Below are positions 26,322 to 35,994 of a stretch of DNA of 64,000 bases, one piece after another; within the stretch, counting starts at the first letter, position 1, and each line of letters opens with the position of its first letter. The translations under genes were made by a program, and so were the position numbers. The stretch is taken from contig NZ_LNYR01000021.1 in NCBI RefSeq assembly GCF_001467955.1, forward strand, positions 143,910 through 207,909, written 5' to 3'. The stretch is from Legionella quateirensis (GTDB lineage Bacteria; Pseudomonadota; Gammaproteobacteria; Legionellales; Legionellaceae). The notes below the pieces were generated by a model. That model made no database searches, was not told where the DNA came from, and saw nothing but the letters and a program-made list of their open reading frames with translations.

Positions 26322-28333
26322 TTCACCTTCATGCCTGGAAGCGCTCCTGCGTCGGGTTGTAATAAGAAAATCCCTTTACCATCACCTGCTGCCAAAACCA
26401 TCCCTTCTGAAACACCAAACCGCATGGTTCGTGGTGCTAAATTAGCAACCATAACCGTCAATCGCCCAACTAAATCTTCGGGGTTATAAGCACTTTTTAT
26501 CCCTGCAAAAACTTGTTTCTGGCAATCACCCAGATCAAGTTTCAAACACAGTAATTTATCTGCACCTTCAACAGGCTCTGCTGAGATTATTTTGGCTATC
26601 CGCAGATCTACTTTAGCAAACTCATCAATACTGATCGTATTCTCTTCCGCCACCTGCTTTTGTTCAACGACTGGTGTAGTCATCAAAGACTCCTTATTTT
26701 GCGCAAACATAGCGTCAATTTTTTCTTTCTCTACTCGAACCATCAATGGCTGGAACGTATTGATCCGATGATCCAATAATGGCTGATTAATGGATTCCCA
26801 GGTCAATGCGTCACAATTTAAAAACTGTTCTGCGGCCTGTGCCATCATCGGTACTACTGGTTTTAAATAAGTGATTAAAATACGGAACAAATTAATACCC
26901 ATGGTGCAAATCGCGTGAACTTCCGACAAACGATCGTCTTCTTTAGCTAAAACCCAGGGTTTATTTGCATCAATGTATTGGTTGACTTTATCCGCGCAAT
27001 CCATAATCTGTCTGATGGCACGTGCGTAATCTCTGGCAACAAAAGAATCAATCACTGACTCTCTGACTGCGACCAAATCGGCATATAACTGAGGTTCAGC
27101 CAAAGAATGACTTAAACAGTTATCAAAACGTTTATTGATAAACCCTGCACAACGGCTTGCAATATTGACCACTTTGCCGACCAAATCTGCATTGACTCTG
27201 TTAGTAAAATCATCAAAATTCAAATCCAGATCATCAACTCGTCCATTCAACTTTGCAGCAAAATAATACCGTAAATATTCGGGATGCAAATGCGTAAGAT
27301 AAGTGCGGGCTTCCAGGAATGTTCCACGAGACTTGGACATTTTCTGTCCATCAACGGTTAAAAATCCATGTGTATAAACCGCTGTAGGCATACGGTGACC
27401 ACTGGCAGCCAACATGGCGGGCCAGAACAGGGCATGAAAATAAACAATGTCCTTACCCACAAAATGATATAATTCGGTCTTAGAGTCTTTATCCCAGAAC
27501 TCGTCAAAGGAAACACCTTGCTCATCACAATATTTTTTAAAACTGGCCATATATCCTATAGGCGCATCCAGCCAAACATAAAAATACTTATCTTGAGTTC
27601 CCGGGATAGGAAAGCCAAAATAAGGCGCGTCACGAGAGATATCCCATTGTTTTAAGCCAGCTGCAAACCATTCTTCCAGCTTATTGGCTACCTCTGTCTG
27701 CAAATGCCCATTAGCAGTCCAATCTTTTAATAGTGTTTCATATTTCGGCAAATCAAAAAAATAATGTTCTGAATCTTTTTCTATTGGTTTTGCACCGGAA
27801 ATAGCCGATACGGCATCAATCAAATCGGTTGGGGAGTAGGTTGCACCACACACTTCACAGTTATCGCCATATTGATCCAGGGCACCGCATTTAGGACAAG
27901 TGCCTTTAACATAACGATCAGGTAAAAACATTTTTTTCTCAGGATCAAAAGCCTGACGAATCGTTTTTTTTATAATATCACCGCCGGCCTGTAGCTGTTC
28001 ATAAATGGCTGAAGCCAGCATTTGATTTTCAGGAGAATGAGTGGTGTGATAACAATCGTAATCTATAGCAAAGGCTTTAAAATCGCGTTCATGACTTAAC
28101 TTGATCTGGGCAGTCAATTCCTCTGGGGTAATGCCCATTTGCTCCGCTTTAAGCATGATAGGAGTCCCATGTGCATCATCGCCACAGACACTGATACACT
28201 GAACACCCAGCATTTTATGGGTACGCACCCAAATATCCGTTTGAATATGCTCTACCAAATGACCCAGATGTAAATGTCCATTAGCATAAGGAAGAGCGCT
28301 GGTCACCAGCATTTTGCGTTGTGTTAGCATAGA
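26318..28333 (-). CDS. metG: Methionyl-tRNA synthetase
   Basis: 671 residues from the ATG at 28333; this start leaves seven residues before [18 protein letters not shown], as in E. coli. An in-frame ATG at 28411 would add 26 residues unlike the family. The class I motifs are present: HLHLGHL (HIGH box), the zinc knuckle CPKC...CEVC near residues 143-160, and KMSKSRGT (KMSKS) near residues 331-338. The C-terminal 105 residues form the tRNA-binding/dimerisation domain ([12 protein letters not shown]). It charges tRNA-Met. rnfB and nth are coupled downstream. Confidence 0.98.
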   Translation of the reverse strand, partial: SMLTQRKMLVTSALPYANGHLHLGHLVEHIQTDIWVRTHKMLGVQCISVCGDDAHGTPIMLKAEQMGITPEELTAQIKLSHERDFKAFAIDYDCYHTTHSPENQMLASAIYEQLQAGGDIIKKTIRQAFDPEKKMFLPDRYVKGTCPKCGALDQYGDNCEVCGATYSPTDLIDAVSAISGAKPIEKDSEHYFFDLPKYETLLKDWTANGHLQTEVANKLEEWFAAGLKQWDISRDAPYFGFPIPGTQDKYFYVWLDAPIGYMASFKKYCDEQGVSFDEFWDKDSKTELYHFVGKDIVYFHALFWPAMLAASGHRMPTAVYTHGFLTVDGQKMSKSRGTFLEARTYLTHLHPEYLRYYFAAKLNGRVDDLDLNFDDFTNRVNADLVGKVVNIASRCAGFINKRFDNCLSHSLAEPQLYADLVAVRESVIDSFVARDYARAIRQIMDCADKVNQYIDANKPWVLAKEDDRLSEVHAICTMGINLFRILITYLKPVVPMMAQAAEQFLNCDALTWESINQPLLDHRINTFQPLMVRVEKEKIDAMFAQNKESLMTTPVVEQKQVAEENTISIDEFAKVDLRIAKIISAEPVEGADKLLCLKLDLGDCQKQVFAGIKSAYNPEDLVGRLTVMVANLAPRTMRFGVSEGMVLAAGDGKGIFLLQPDAGALPGMKVK

Positions 28334-28563
28334 TATAGAATACTCATAAGTAGAAAAACGGATAATTATAACGCAAAGACAGATTAAATGCTGCATACAA
28401 ATAAGCAACAATGCAGGACTTCCGAAAAATTTCTTTTAATGAAAGACAGGTATTTTTAATAAGTCCTGTGAGTATGAATCTCATTAAGCAGACCGCTCGG
28501 AACGGGTTTTATTTTCAATAATTTGCTAATATCAAACTAATTTATTATGTAAAGTGACCTACC

Positions 28564-29133
28564 ATGACCAATAAACCCCGCCTTATTATAGGAATCAGCG
28601 GTTCTTCCGGGATTATCTATGGCATCAGACTACTTCAGGTATTGCAAAAATTATCCATAGAAACCCATTTGGTAGTCAGTAAAGCTGGACAGTTAACTCG
28701 AGCCTATGAAACAGAACTGAGCTCTGCTGAACTTAAAGCCCTGGCTGATGTCTATCACCCGTGTACCGATATTAGCGCCAGTATTGCCAGCGGGTCATTT
28801 AAAACCATGGGGATGATTATCGCACCGTGTTCAATGAAAACCCTGGGAGAAATTGCGCATGGAATTAGCAGTTCGTTGCTCACCCGAGCGGCTGATGTTG
28901 TTCTGAAAGAACGCAGAAAATTGGTGCTTATTCCTCGTGAAGCACCTTTGCATCTCGGTCATCTGAACAATATGGTTAGCATTACGCAAATGGGGGGAAT
29001 CATATACCCACCCGTACCGGCTTTTTATACGAAGCCCCAGAGCATCGCTGATGTGGTGGATGAAACTGTAGGCAGGGTATTGGATTTGTTTGATCTGGAT
29101 AGTGGCTTGCTCAAACGTTGGGGTGAAGAATAA
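28564..29133 (+). CDS. ubiX: Flavin prenyltransferase UbiX
   Basis: The 189-residue length is typical. GISGSSGIIYGIRLLQVL near residues 10-27 is the flavin-binding start, followed by SGSFKTMGMIIAPCSMKTLGEIAHG near residues 76-100 and LVLIPREAPLHLGHLNNM. It prenylates reduced FMN to make the cofactor of UbiD decarboxylase in ubiquinone synthesis. It stands alone on the plus strand, divergent from metG. A short GC-rich hairpin lies directly after the stop. Confidence 0.97.
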   Translation: MTNKPRLIIGISGSSGIIYGIRLLQVLQKLSIETHLVVSKAGQLTRAYETELSSAELKALADVYHPCTDISASIASGSFKTMGMIIAPCSMKTLGEIAHGISSSLLTRAADVVLKERRKLVLIPREAPLHLGHLNNMVSITQMGGIIYPPVPAFYTKPQSIADVVDETVGRVLDLFDLDSGLLKRWGEE

Positions 29134-29157
29134 AAAAACGCGGCTTCAGCCGCGTTT
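29132..29157. terminator. GC-rich hairpin after ubiX
   Basis: AAACGCGGCT (29136-29145) and AGCCGCGTTT (29148-29157) form a perfect 10-bp stem with a 2-base loop. On the plus strand only TTT follows; on the minus strand the stem is followed by seven T residues. It may work in both directions. Confidence 0.7.
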
Positions 29158-29223
29158 CGTAACTTCTCAACGTTATTGAAAAGTTCCGGTATTTCTTACT
29201 CACTACATGATGAAGTATTTAGG

Positions 29224-29385
29224 GCGTGTTGACAACTGACCCAAATCGCCTACGTACCGCGCTTTAAGCGCGGTATCCAGTTAAACTACAGGTCTTGTGT
29301 TGTAATATGTTAATACAAGATGAGTGGATGCCGCGCATAAAGCGCGGCACGTAGGGAGGAGGAGTTGAATTGTCAACAGACACTA
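29224..29385. mobile_element. 160-bp MITE-like palindrome with GTTGACAA ends
   Basis: The left arm (GTGTTGACAACTGACCC, then CCTACGTACCGCGC) mirrors the right arm (GCACGTAGGG, then GAATTGTCAACAGACACT). Inside each arm is a small hairpin, CCGCGCTTTAAGCGCGG and its variant CCGCGCATAAAGCGCGG. The outer ends match those of the element at 22303-22624. Its right end touches the stop codon of the minus-strand gene at 29383. Confidence 0.75.
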
Positions 29386-30144
29386 GCATCGTGCAATACT
29401 ATTTGATGCATTATCGTCTCTATGCTCTTCAGTTAACTGAACAGTTGGTTGATCAGCCGTAGCTTCTGTTGTAAATAATGGTTTAGTAAATATTGGTTCT
29501 TCCTCAGAAGATGCTACTTTCAGTAAACTGGAATCTTGATTTGGTTGATTAGCCAGTAGACTGGTAAATTGATTGCCATTGGTTCTTTTTGAATCCAGAT
29601 CAGTTAGTCCTTGATAAGAAGAATCGTCTCCTGGTCCTCTCGGTCCTCTTGTTTTAACAAAAAAATCTCTAATGCCTGTGATTGTATTAATAATGGCGGC
29701 ACCCACGTAAACAACAGCGCTTGTCGCTACAGCAGCTACGCCACCTATAGCACAAAGTTGAGCAACATAAGCAGTACCCACTAGAGAGGCAATTGAAACA
29801 CCACCAATAGCAAAATTAGCAACGGCAGAAAGAGCAGCAGGCCAAAACGCAACAGAAAGAACAGCAAGACCAGCGGTGGCTAATGAAGCCCAAAATGCAA
29901 CAGCTATAGCTTTTTGATGATTACTAATAAAAGTTGAGATTCCTCTCGCGACAGCTTTGATTGCATCAAAAATGAAATTACCCACCATTTTGAATGCATC
30001 GATGATCACACTAAATAAGCCAGGGCGTTTTGCTTCTTCGCCATCATCATCTATATAGGTAGATCCTAATAATATGTTGGTCATACCAGAAAAAATACGG
30101 GCAGGAAGATAAAAAACCCCAGTTGCAATGTCCTTAAATGTCAT
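29383..30144 (-). CDS. Unknown Ala/Gly-rich membrane protein; candidate Dot/Icm effector
   Basis: A 253-residue protein. After a short N-terminal region it has a small-residue-rich hydrophobic block from about residue 75 to 155 (AVAFWASLATAGLAVLSVAF, then VAQLCAIGGVAAVATSAVVY), probably three or four helices. A polar disordered tail of about 90 residues contains RGPRGPG and many Ser/Thr/Gln residues. No family is recognised. TTTGGAG precedes the ATG with good spacing. The palindrome at 29224 runs up to its stop codon, so the last codons could be part of the element boundary. The membrane hairpins with a long polar tail suggest an effector inserted into host membranes. Confidence 0.6.
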   Translation of the reverse strand: MTFKDIATGVFYLPARIFSGMTNILLGSTYIDDDGEEAKRPGLFSVIIDAFKMVGNFIFDAIKAVARGISTFISNHQKAIAVAFWASLATAGLAVLSVAFWPAALSAVANFAIGGVSIASLVGTAYVAQLCAIGGVAAVATSAVVYVGAAIINTITGIRDFFVKTRGPRGPGDDSSYQGLTDLDSKRTNGNQFTSLLANQPNQDSSLLKVASSEEEPIFTKPLFTTEATADQPTVQLTEEHRDDNASNSIARC

Positions 30145-30583
30145 TTTGTTACTCCAAAGTTATAAATCCAAACGGATTGTAGCAACCATGCTCTTTGTTG
30201 AGAATCTAAAACGCGCAAGATGTTGTAACAAAAGTGTAAATTGAACTGGTTTTTCTTTGATCTAATATTAGATATATTTACCTACAGGACTGAAGAAATT
30301 GTTTATAAATAATTTTTATTGGATAAATGATGTTATATACGTATATTTTATGCCATCAAGTACTCCGATGAGATCCCATTAGAAAAAACTTGAAAAAATA
30401 TGCAGTTATGATTAAGCCGAATAATGTCTGATTTACCCCGGTAATTTCGTGATCGCAAACGTTGTGAACTATCTCCAAATTCAGGCACTATGCCTGTTTT
30501 TGGTGATCGCTCACTGTGTTCGATATGACGTCTTCCGAATGTATTAAGTAGCTACCAGGTGTGCTGACGAAAACCAGAATCAA
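30145..30583. other. 440-bp gap between two minus-strand effector candidates
   Basis: No gene is supported. The part near 30145-30350 is AT-rich and should hold the promoter of the 29383 gene. A degenerate palindromic repeat occupies 30448-30530. Confidence 0.5.
30448..30530. repeat. Degenerate palindromic repeat, GATC(G/C)...GAACTATCTCC family
   Basis: CGTGATCGCAAACGTTGTGA on the left mirrors TCACTGTGTTCGATATGACG on the right, with ATCTCC and GGTGATC nearer the centre. It is the most diverged recognisable copy of the family at 14834, 17435, 19139 and 56071. Confidence 0.6.
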
Positions 30584-31120
30584 TCAACGCATAGTAAGGG
30601 GGCTGTTTGTTTCTACAGAATCGATAAATTGAGAATCAAAGGATGGAACACTGTCTTCGTCATCATCAGAAGAACTGTCAGAAACCAGCTCATGAAACTC
30701 CTCATCATCATCCTCTTCAACATATTCATACGTTTCTGGTTGAAGATATTTATTAAAATACTCATAAGAACCCGTTGCTAAATCCTCTGCGTCTTGATTT
30801 TCTTCACCAGCAAATAAGGAGTACAAATGCATGCCTATAGTAGTCAATTGTTTCACGACCATTATTCCTGATGCGATCACGCCAGCACTTATACCCATCA
30901 TGATGGCGCTTAGGGTGAAAACGGCTAGCGGGGCATTTAATGTCGCCAAAAAAGCCAAGGGAGCGATGCCAAAGAGAGTAAGCGAGGAAAAGGTGACAAT
31001 GACAGGTGGAAAGAGAATACTTAAACTGGCTACGAGCAAACCAACAGCCAATGAAGAAAGAAACAGCATCGTCAAATAAGGTTTATTTCTTTTAAACCAT
31101 TCGTAAATTATGGACCACAT
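30584..31120 (-). CDS. Unknown membrane protein with acidic tail; candidate Dot/Icm effector
   Basis: A 178-residue protein. Three or four hydrophobic helices lie between about residues 15 and 105 (LTMLFLSSLAVGLLVASLSI, TLFGIAPLAFLATLNAPLAV, LSAIMMGISAGVIASGIMVV). The last 75 residues are strongly acidic and probably cytosolic. They include VEEDDDEEFHELVSDSSSDD, where FHEL at 142-145 follows an acidic run, like an LC3-interacting region. GAGGT precedes the ATG, and a TATAAT lies at 31149-31154. queC ends just upstream, but a separate promoter is likely. The function is unknown, and the host-directed role is inferred from layout and tail. Confidence 0.6.
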   Translation of the reverse strand: MWSIIYEWFKRNKPYLTMLFLSSLAVGLLVASLSILFPPVIVTFSSLTLFGIAPLAFLATLNAPLAVFTLSAIMMGISAGVIASGIMVVKQLTTIGMHLYSLFAGEENQDAEDLATGSYEYFNKYLQPETYEYVEEDDDEEFHELVSDSSSDDDEDSVPSFDSQFIDSVETNSPLTMR

Positions 31121-31148
31121 AGCCAGACCTCAAAGCAAAATATGGGGG

Positions 31149-31154
31149 ATTATA
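31149..31154 (-). promoter_or_regulatory. Likely -10 box for the 30584-31120 gene
   Basis: GATATAATCC on the minus strand lies 28 bases upstream of the start codon, between the queC stop and this gene. The -35 region is not clear. Confidence 0.45.
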
Positions 31155-31176
31155 TCATTTTTTTTACCTAAATGAA

Positions 31177-31863
31177 CTAATTATGAACAGATCTTTGATA
31201 GATCGTCGGGTCATCTATTCCCGCTCCAGAAAATCCACGTTTTCTAAAGGTACAACTATCGCATGAACCACAAGCCTCACCCTGATTATTTGCCTGATAA
31301 CAGGATACCGTCAACCGATATTCAACTCCTAATTGCATGCCCAATTGAATGGTTTCAATTTTACTTAAATACTGCAAGGGAGCATTAATACGAAATGAGT
31401 CCCCTTCAATACCCGCCTTGGTAGCCAAATTTGCCATATCTTGAAAAGCCTGAATAAATTCGGGCCGGCAGTCCGGGTAATGAGAAAAATCAACTGAACT
31501 GGCGCCTATAAAAATATCTCTTGCACCAATTGATTCAGCGAAGCCCAAAGCCATAGACAAAAATATCGTATTTCGAGCGGGAACATAGGTAACTGGTATT
31601 TTTGAATTGTCCTGAAAATCAGGAACGTCTATGCTTTGATCAGTAAGCGCAGAACCACCAAATAATTGAGTATCCAGAGTGACTGTCTTATGTTCGACCA
31701 CACCCAGATGCTGCGCTATCCTCGCCGCAGCGAGTAATTCAGCAGAATGCCTCTGGCCATATGAAAAACTTAGAGCAAAACAGGCAAAGCCTTTGGATTT
31801 TGCCAGAGCCAGACAGGTAGTTGAATCCAATCCTCCAGATAACAACACGACTGCTTTTTTCAT
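31177..31863 (-). CDS. queC: 7-cyano-7-deazaguanine synthase
   Basis: A 228-residue protein. I chose the ATG at 31863 because GAGGT lies about 9 bases upstream; an ATG at 31878 precedes that site. The PP-loop ATPase motif [16 protein letters not shown] is near residues 5-20. The zinc site near the C-terminus has the QueC pattern ([18 protein letters not shown]). QueC converts carboxydeazaguanine to preQ0 using ATP and ammonia, for queuosine in tRNA. It is divergent from manC. Confidence 0.97.
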   Translation of the reverse strand: MKKAVVLLSGGLDSTTCLALAKSKGFACFALSFSYGQRHSAELLAAARIAQHLGVVEHKTVTLDTQLFGGSALTDQSIDVPDFQDNSKIPVTYVPARNTIFLSMALGFAESIGARDIFIGASSVDFSHYPDCRPEFIQAFQDMANLATKAGIEGDSFRINAPLQYLSKIETIQLGMQLGVEYRLTVSCYQANNQGEACGSCDSCTFRKRGFSGAGIDDPTIYQRSVHN

Positions 31864-31951
31864 AAAATAGTACCTCATCTATCTTGAGCATTGCCTGCTC
31901 TTAAAATTTCCTGTTAAAATGCTGGCCAATTATGCCACAACTTGGAATGTG

Positions 31952-33391
31952 ATGACGACAACTCTTTTTCCTGTAATTCTTGCCGGAGGCTCTGGTACAC
32001 GGCTATGGCCACTATCTCGCCAGAACTTCCCAAAACAATTTCTTGCATTAAATGGTGAATATTCTCTGTTGCAACAAACAATGAAAAGAGCCACAAGTTT
32101 ACACAGTGAGCGCTCAATCATAGTGAGTAACGATGCTCATTACTTTCTGTGCCAGGAACAATTGCAGGATTTTGATACTCAGACCACCTATTTATTGGAG
32201 CCTTGTGTACGCAATACCGCCCCTGCTATAGCTTGCGCAGCCCATCACCTGGTCCGTACAGCTGGAAAAGATGCAGTGATGTTGGTATTGCCATCAGATC
32301 ACTGGATTGCTGATGATCGTGCATGGAAAGAGGCAATGGTTGCGGGAGCACAATATGCACTTGAGCATAAGGCAATAGTCACATTCGGCATAGAACCGGA
32401 TAGTCCCAAGACTGGTTATGGGTACATCGAATCAGGATTGGAACTAACCCAAAAGGTAAAACAGGTTCTGAGCTTCAGAGAAAAACCAGACGCTCAAACT
32501 GCCGCTGAATTTATTGCTGACGGCAATTATTTTTGGAATAGCGGAATGTTTGTCTGTACAGCCGGTGTTTATCTTGATGAATTAAACACATTTGAACAAA
32601 GCATCTATCAATACAGTCAACAAGCCTTAATTCACGCCCAGCACCATCATGATTTTTTACGACTGGATCTGGATATGTTTTCGCAGTGCAAGGAAGAGTC
32701 TATAGATTATGCCATCATGGAAAAAACAGACAAGGCCGTTGTCATTCCTGTTTCCATGCAATGGAGTGATCTGGGTTGCTGGACTGCTGTTGCAGATGCC
32801 AATCAACAAGATGAACACGGAAATACCATTACTGGTAAAGTAATCGCTCAAGACAGCCACAATTGCTTGATTAATAGTGAACACTTATTAGTGACAACTG
32901 TTGGAATTCATAATCAAATCATTGTAGCGACCAGTGACGCCGTTCTGGTCGCGGATAAACGATACTCACAGCAAGTAAAAGAATTAGTTAATTCCTTGCG
33001 TAAAGATCACCACCACCTGACTCAAGATCACCAACGGGTAACACGACCTTGGGGTTACTACGAAATTTTAGCCGAGGGCGTCGCCTTTAAAGTAAAACGT
33101 CTCATGGTAAAGCCAGGAGCCAAATTATCCCTACAAATGCACCAACATCGTGCTGAACACTGGGTTGTTGTCGGTGGAGAAGCAGAAGTGGTCAACGGGA
33201 AACATAAAATTCAATTGTCTGTAAACCAATCAACCTATATCCCGCAAAATACGCTACATCGTCTGAGTAATCCTGGTGATGCCCCACTTTATGTAATCGA
33301 AGTACAAAGTGGCGCTTATTTGGGTGAAGATGATATAAAACGTTTTGATGATGTTTATTTAAGAAGAGGCGTTGAGCCGGTGCCGGCTTAA
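31952..33391 (+). CDS. manC: Mannose-1-phosphate guanylyltransferase / mannose-6-phosphate isomerase
   Basis: About 479 residues. The nucleotidyltransferase domain starts with FPVILAGGSGTRLWPLSR near residues 6-23. Next come FPKQFLAL, then FREKPD, and NSGMFV near residue 198. The C-terminal cupin, from about residue 350, is a type II phosphomannose isomerase (RPWGYYEIL, MHQHRAEHWVVVGGEAEV). It links fructose-6-P to GDP-mannose for surface polysaccharide. The ATG at 31952 has a nearby GGA and leaves five residues before the conserved FPVILAGG; an in-frame ATG lies at 31919. No other polysaccharide genes are adjacent. Confidence 0.95.
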   Translation: MTTTLFPVILAGGSGTRLWPLSRQNFPKQFLALNGEYSLLQQTMKRATSLHSERSIIVSNDAHYFLCQEQLQDFDTQTTYLLEPCVRNTAPAIACAAHHLVRTAGKDAVMLVLPSDHWIADDRAWKEAMVAGAQYALEHKAIVTFGIEPDSPKTGYGYIESGLELTQKVKQVLSFREKPDAQTAAEFIADGNYFWNSGMFVCTAGVYLDELNTFEQSIYQYSQQALIHAQHHHDFLRLDLDMFSQCKEESIDYAIMEKTDKAVVIPVSMQWSDLGCWTAVADANQQDEHGNTITGKVIAQDSHNCLINSEHLLVTTVGIHNQIIVATSDAVLVADKRYSQQVKELVNSLRKDHHHLTQDHQRVTRPWGYYEILAEGVAFKVKRLMVKPGAKLSLQMHQHRAEHWVVVGGEAEVVNGKHKIQLSVNQSTYIPQNTLHRLSNPGDAPLYVIEVQSGAYLGEDDIKRFDDVYLRRGVEPVPA

Positions 33392-33469
33392 TAGAGTTCG
33401 TGCATGTGATGTAAATAAATTATGTATCTGGCTGATACATATAGCCCCTAAAGGGCATAGTAATCCAAT

Positions 33470-33735
33470 AGGAAGAACTGCCCTTAATGCATGCACAGCG
33501 CCACTTTGAGAAGATCCCTCATAATTCTAGCGAGGAACATGATCTACCATTCAGAATAAACGTTTGTCTTTACGAGCAAAGTGAAGTAATCCAGAACACA
33601 GTTCTAATAAGGCTCCCTTCTGGATTGTTTCGCGTTGCTCGCAAAGACCGGAATTAAATTGACCGCCAAGACTTAAATAAAAACATTTTTGCGTTATAAA
33701 TTATGAGGGTATACCTCAGTTCGGGATGACGTCCG
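33470..33735. repeat. Palindromic repeat interrupted by a second element
   Basis: GAAGATCCCTCA on the left (33510-33521) and CAGTTCGGGATGACG on the right (from 33717) read like the right half of the GTCATCCCGAA...GGGATCTCC family, split by the 192-bp element at 33517-33708. The left arm of the host repeat is badly eroded. Confidence 0.5.
33517..33708. mobile_element. 192-bp palindromic element with CCTCATAATT ends (copy 2)
   Basis: It has the same ends (CCTCATAATT/AATTATGAGG) and internal order as the element at 22360-22552. Its core hairpin at 33565-33648 has diverged: GTCTTTACGAGCAAAGTGAA pairs only imperfectly with the right arm. The pentamer CCTCA appears on both sides, possibly a target duplication. 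It is non-coding. Confidence 0.7.
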
Positions 33736-33989
33736 AGCTTAATGAGTTAACACGACACCGTATAAAATCCAAACGAACAAATAACCTTTTAAACATATTT
33801 GGCCATTGCAAGTCCGATCCATCAATATCGCGCTATTTTATGCAAAATTTAGTATCAATACTGTAAATCTGCAAATAATCACCTTGTTTTTAAATTAAAT
33901 GCTATGTTATAAAAAAGTACACTTCTGTTCTATTTTTAGTATAATTAACAGGTAGTCACCAAAAAACTCATAATCATAGAGGTGATGTT

Positions 33990-35900
33990 ATGGCAACAAG
34001 TAGCTTAATTCTCGAATCTTACCTTCAAACTTTTGATATGGATAAGATGGATGAGCTACGCCGTAACAAAATGGTTGATAACCTGATTGCCTATAATAAA
34101 AAACTAAGAGGAGTGGATTTTCTAACTCCACTTGGATATTTCCTTTCCATGCTGGAGAATACTGACGAAGTCATGTTTTTATTCATGAGTCAGGAAAAAA
34201 AAGACGTTCTTCTGCGCGATTTGCAAGTCACTTATTTGCTTTTACTCGCTCAAAAAAGGCATGAACAAACTCATCAGAAAACAGAAAATCTTAAATCTTA
34301 TGACGCCAGCATTGCAAAATGCCAACAATTAATTGATGCCCTCAATTATCAAAAGGTGTGCGAAGAACAACACATCGTTCCATCACCAGAGCACGGGTAT
34401 GCTACCGATGGCTACCCAATTAAATATGCATTTATTGAGTTAGGGCAATGGTTTGGTGAAAAAATCGAAGAAATTGCCAACCGACAAACCAAAACCATTA
34501 AGGAAGCAATGGGCTGGTTTAATGAGAAACGTCTCTACTGGGTATGGGGCGGTGGTCTTTTAAAAACAGTGCTTGATTTATTACCTCCTGATTTTTTTAA
34601 TGTTACAGATGCTGCAAAACAAGTAAAAGCACCCGATCCTTATACCGGAGCGATTAGTTGGGGCTTATATTATTTTCGCGGCTCGCTTAATTTATTCTTA
34701 TTGCTAAAACACACCATTCAAGGCCCATGGATGAGCAAAGAGGAGAGCGACACTCCATGGACAGAACGATTTCTTACTCAGTGGAGCCAAAGAAAGTTTA
34801 CCCTGCTTAATGATTTTGTATGGGCAACAGGGAACTGTCTTTGCTACTTTGTGCTGACCGGAAAAGGAGCCTTGGGAACTTGGGGAGACTTTTTGACTTT
34901 AGCCCTGCTGGCTTTTGATATTGGGCTTGCTGTATGGGAATTTGAAGAAAAAAGAACGGAGTTCTTCAAGGAAATGCAGAATTATGATCGAGAAATCGAG
35001 GTAGTAAAGGAACTAATTAAAAAAATTGAAGACGATCCTGATGCTGATGAAACGGATAAAAAAAGGTTAAAGGAATGTTATCTGCAATTGCAGAGTTTAG
35101 AGAAAGCAAAAAGACAGTGTCAAAAAGACTGGGATTATCAAAATATAGGTTTGGCTACCAATATCAGTTACGCTGTAGGTTTAATGTTGGCCTTCGCATT
35201 GGTGGCATTACCTTTCTTGCCTATAACTGGCCCATTGTTAATCGCTTTAAGCGTGACTGGAACCGTGCTCTGCTTCGCATTTACCGTGATTAATAACGCG
35301 GTTAAAGGAGGCATTGAAATCTATAAAGCCTATGAATCCAAAAAAGAGGCCCTGCAAGATTACAAAACCAAATTAGCCGAGTTCCATGAATTGATGTTAA
35401 ATAATCCTGATCTGGATGACAATGAAAAGAAATTATTGTTCCTGGAAATCAAAAAAACCCTGGCGGAAACAGAATATCAAAAACAAATGATCCTTTTTCA
35501 GACCATGCATCTTGTTCGATCATTGATCATGGAAACGTTCATTCCAGCCATTATTTTTGTAAATCTGGTATTTTTGCCTCTGGGCATTGGCTTTGCCCTT
35601 ATTGGAGCAGCAATTGTATTGGCTGTTTGTACTAATTTATTGATCAATAAACTCTTTACACCTGAAAAAATGGCGATTAAAGAGTTTGATGAGCAGGAGT
35701 ACAAAGCCTTTTGCGCCGATCCTGACCATTGGGGTATAAAATCATCCAAGGGGATGCAAAATTTCTTTAAACCAGCAGAAGCACTACCCCCTACTCCTGA
35801 GGTAAGCCAGCAAGATACTGACGAACAACAGGATGATCACACTGCAGAACAACAACCACTCCTGGAACCTCAATCCGGCCCCTGTAATGGCCTTACTTAA
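33990..35900 (+). CDS. Large membrane and coiled-coil protein; strong Dot/Icm effector candidate
   Basis: A 636-residue protein with no enzymatic family recognised. Hydrophobic regions lie near residues 270-310 (WGDFLTLALLAFDIGLAV), 390-440 (SYAVGLMLAFALVALPFLPI) and 510-555 (VNLVFLPLGIGFALIGAAIV). Charged coiled-coil stretches separate them (310-385 and 440-500). The tail is Pro/Gln/Asp-rich and contains EQQPLL at 620-625, an acidic-dileucine sorting motif pattern. An AGAGGTGATGTT Shine-Dalgarno precedes the start. From memory, L. pneumophila lpg2888, at a comparable place just before mnmG, is a reported effector, and this could be it. The function is unknown. Confidence 0.7.
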   Translation: MATSSLILESYLQTFDMDKMDELRRNKMVDNLIAYNKKLRGVDFLTPLGYFLSMLENTDEVMFLFMSQEKKDVLLRDLQVTYLLLLAQKRHEQTHQKTENLKSYDASIAKCQQLIDALNYQKVCEEQHIVPSPEHGYATDGYPIKYAFIELGQWFGEKIEEIANRQTKTIKEAMGWFNEKRLYWVWGGGLLKTVLDLLPPDFFNVTDAAKQVKAPDPYTGAISWGLYYFRGSLNLFLLLKHTIQGPWMSKEESDTPWTERFLTQWSQRKFTLLNDFVWATGNCLCYFVLTGKGALGTWGDFLTLALLAFDIGLAVWEFEEKRTEFFKEMQNYDREIEVVKELIKKIEDDPDADETDKKRLKECYLQLQSLEKAKRQCQKDWDYQNIGLATNISYAVGLMLAFALVALPFLPITGPLLIALSVTGTVLCFAFTVINNAVKGGIEIYKAYESKKEALQDYKTKLAEFHELMLNNPDLDDNEKKLLFLEIKKTLAETEYQKQMILFQTMHLVRSLIMETFIPAIIFVNLVFLPLGIGFALIGAAIVLAVCTNLLINKLFTPEKMAIKEFDEQEYKAFCADPDHWGIKSSKGMQNFFKPAEALPPTPEVSQQDTDEQQDDHTAEQQPLLEPQSGPCNGLT

Positions 35901-35994
35901 ATTACAATTGTCCCAGTTAAAAAATGAATTTGGTTGGGACAATTGCTAAAAAAGTGTATAATTGCTCTTTTTGTTACACAATAAATGGTCAGAC

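Larger units (their letters stand above)
33392..33989. other. 600-bp non-coding gap between manC and an effector candidate
   Basis: It contains the composite repeat at 33470-33735, then about 250 AT-rich bases leading to the next gene. No ORF is supported. A small A/T stem (TATGTATC/GATACATA) near 33421 could slow transcription out of manC. Confidence 0.5.

Noticed and set aside
33850..33989. CpxR box (GTAAA-N5-GTAAA) upstream of the 33990 gene
   Set aside because: Only GTAAA-TCTG-CAAA is present, with wrong spacing and a mismatch.
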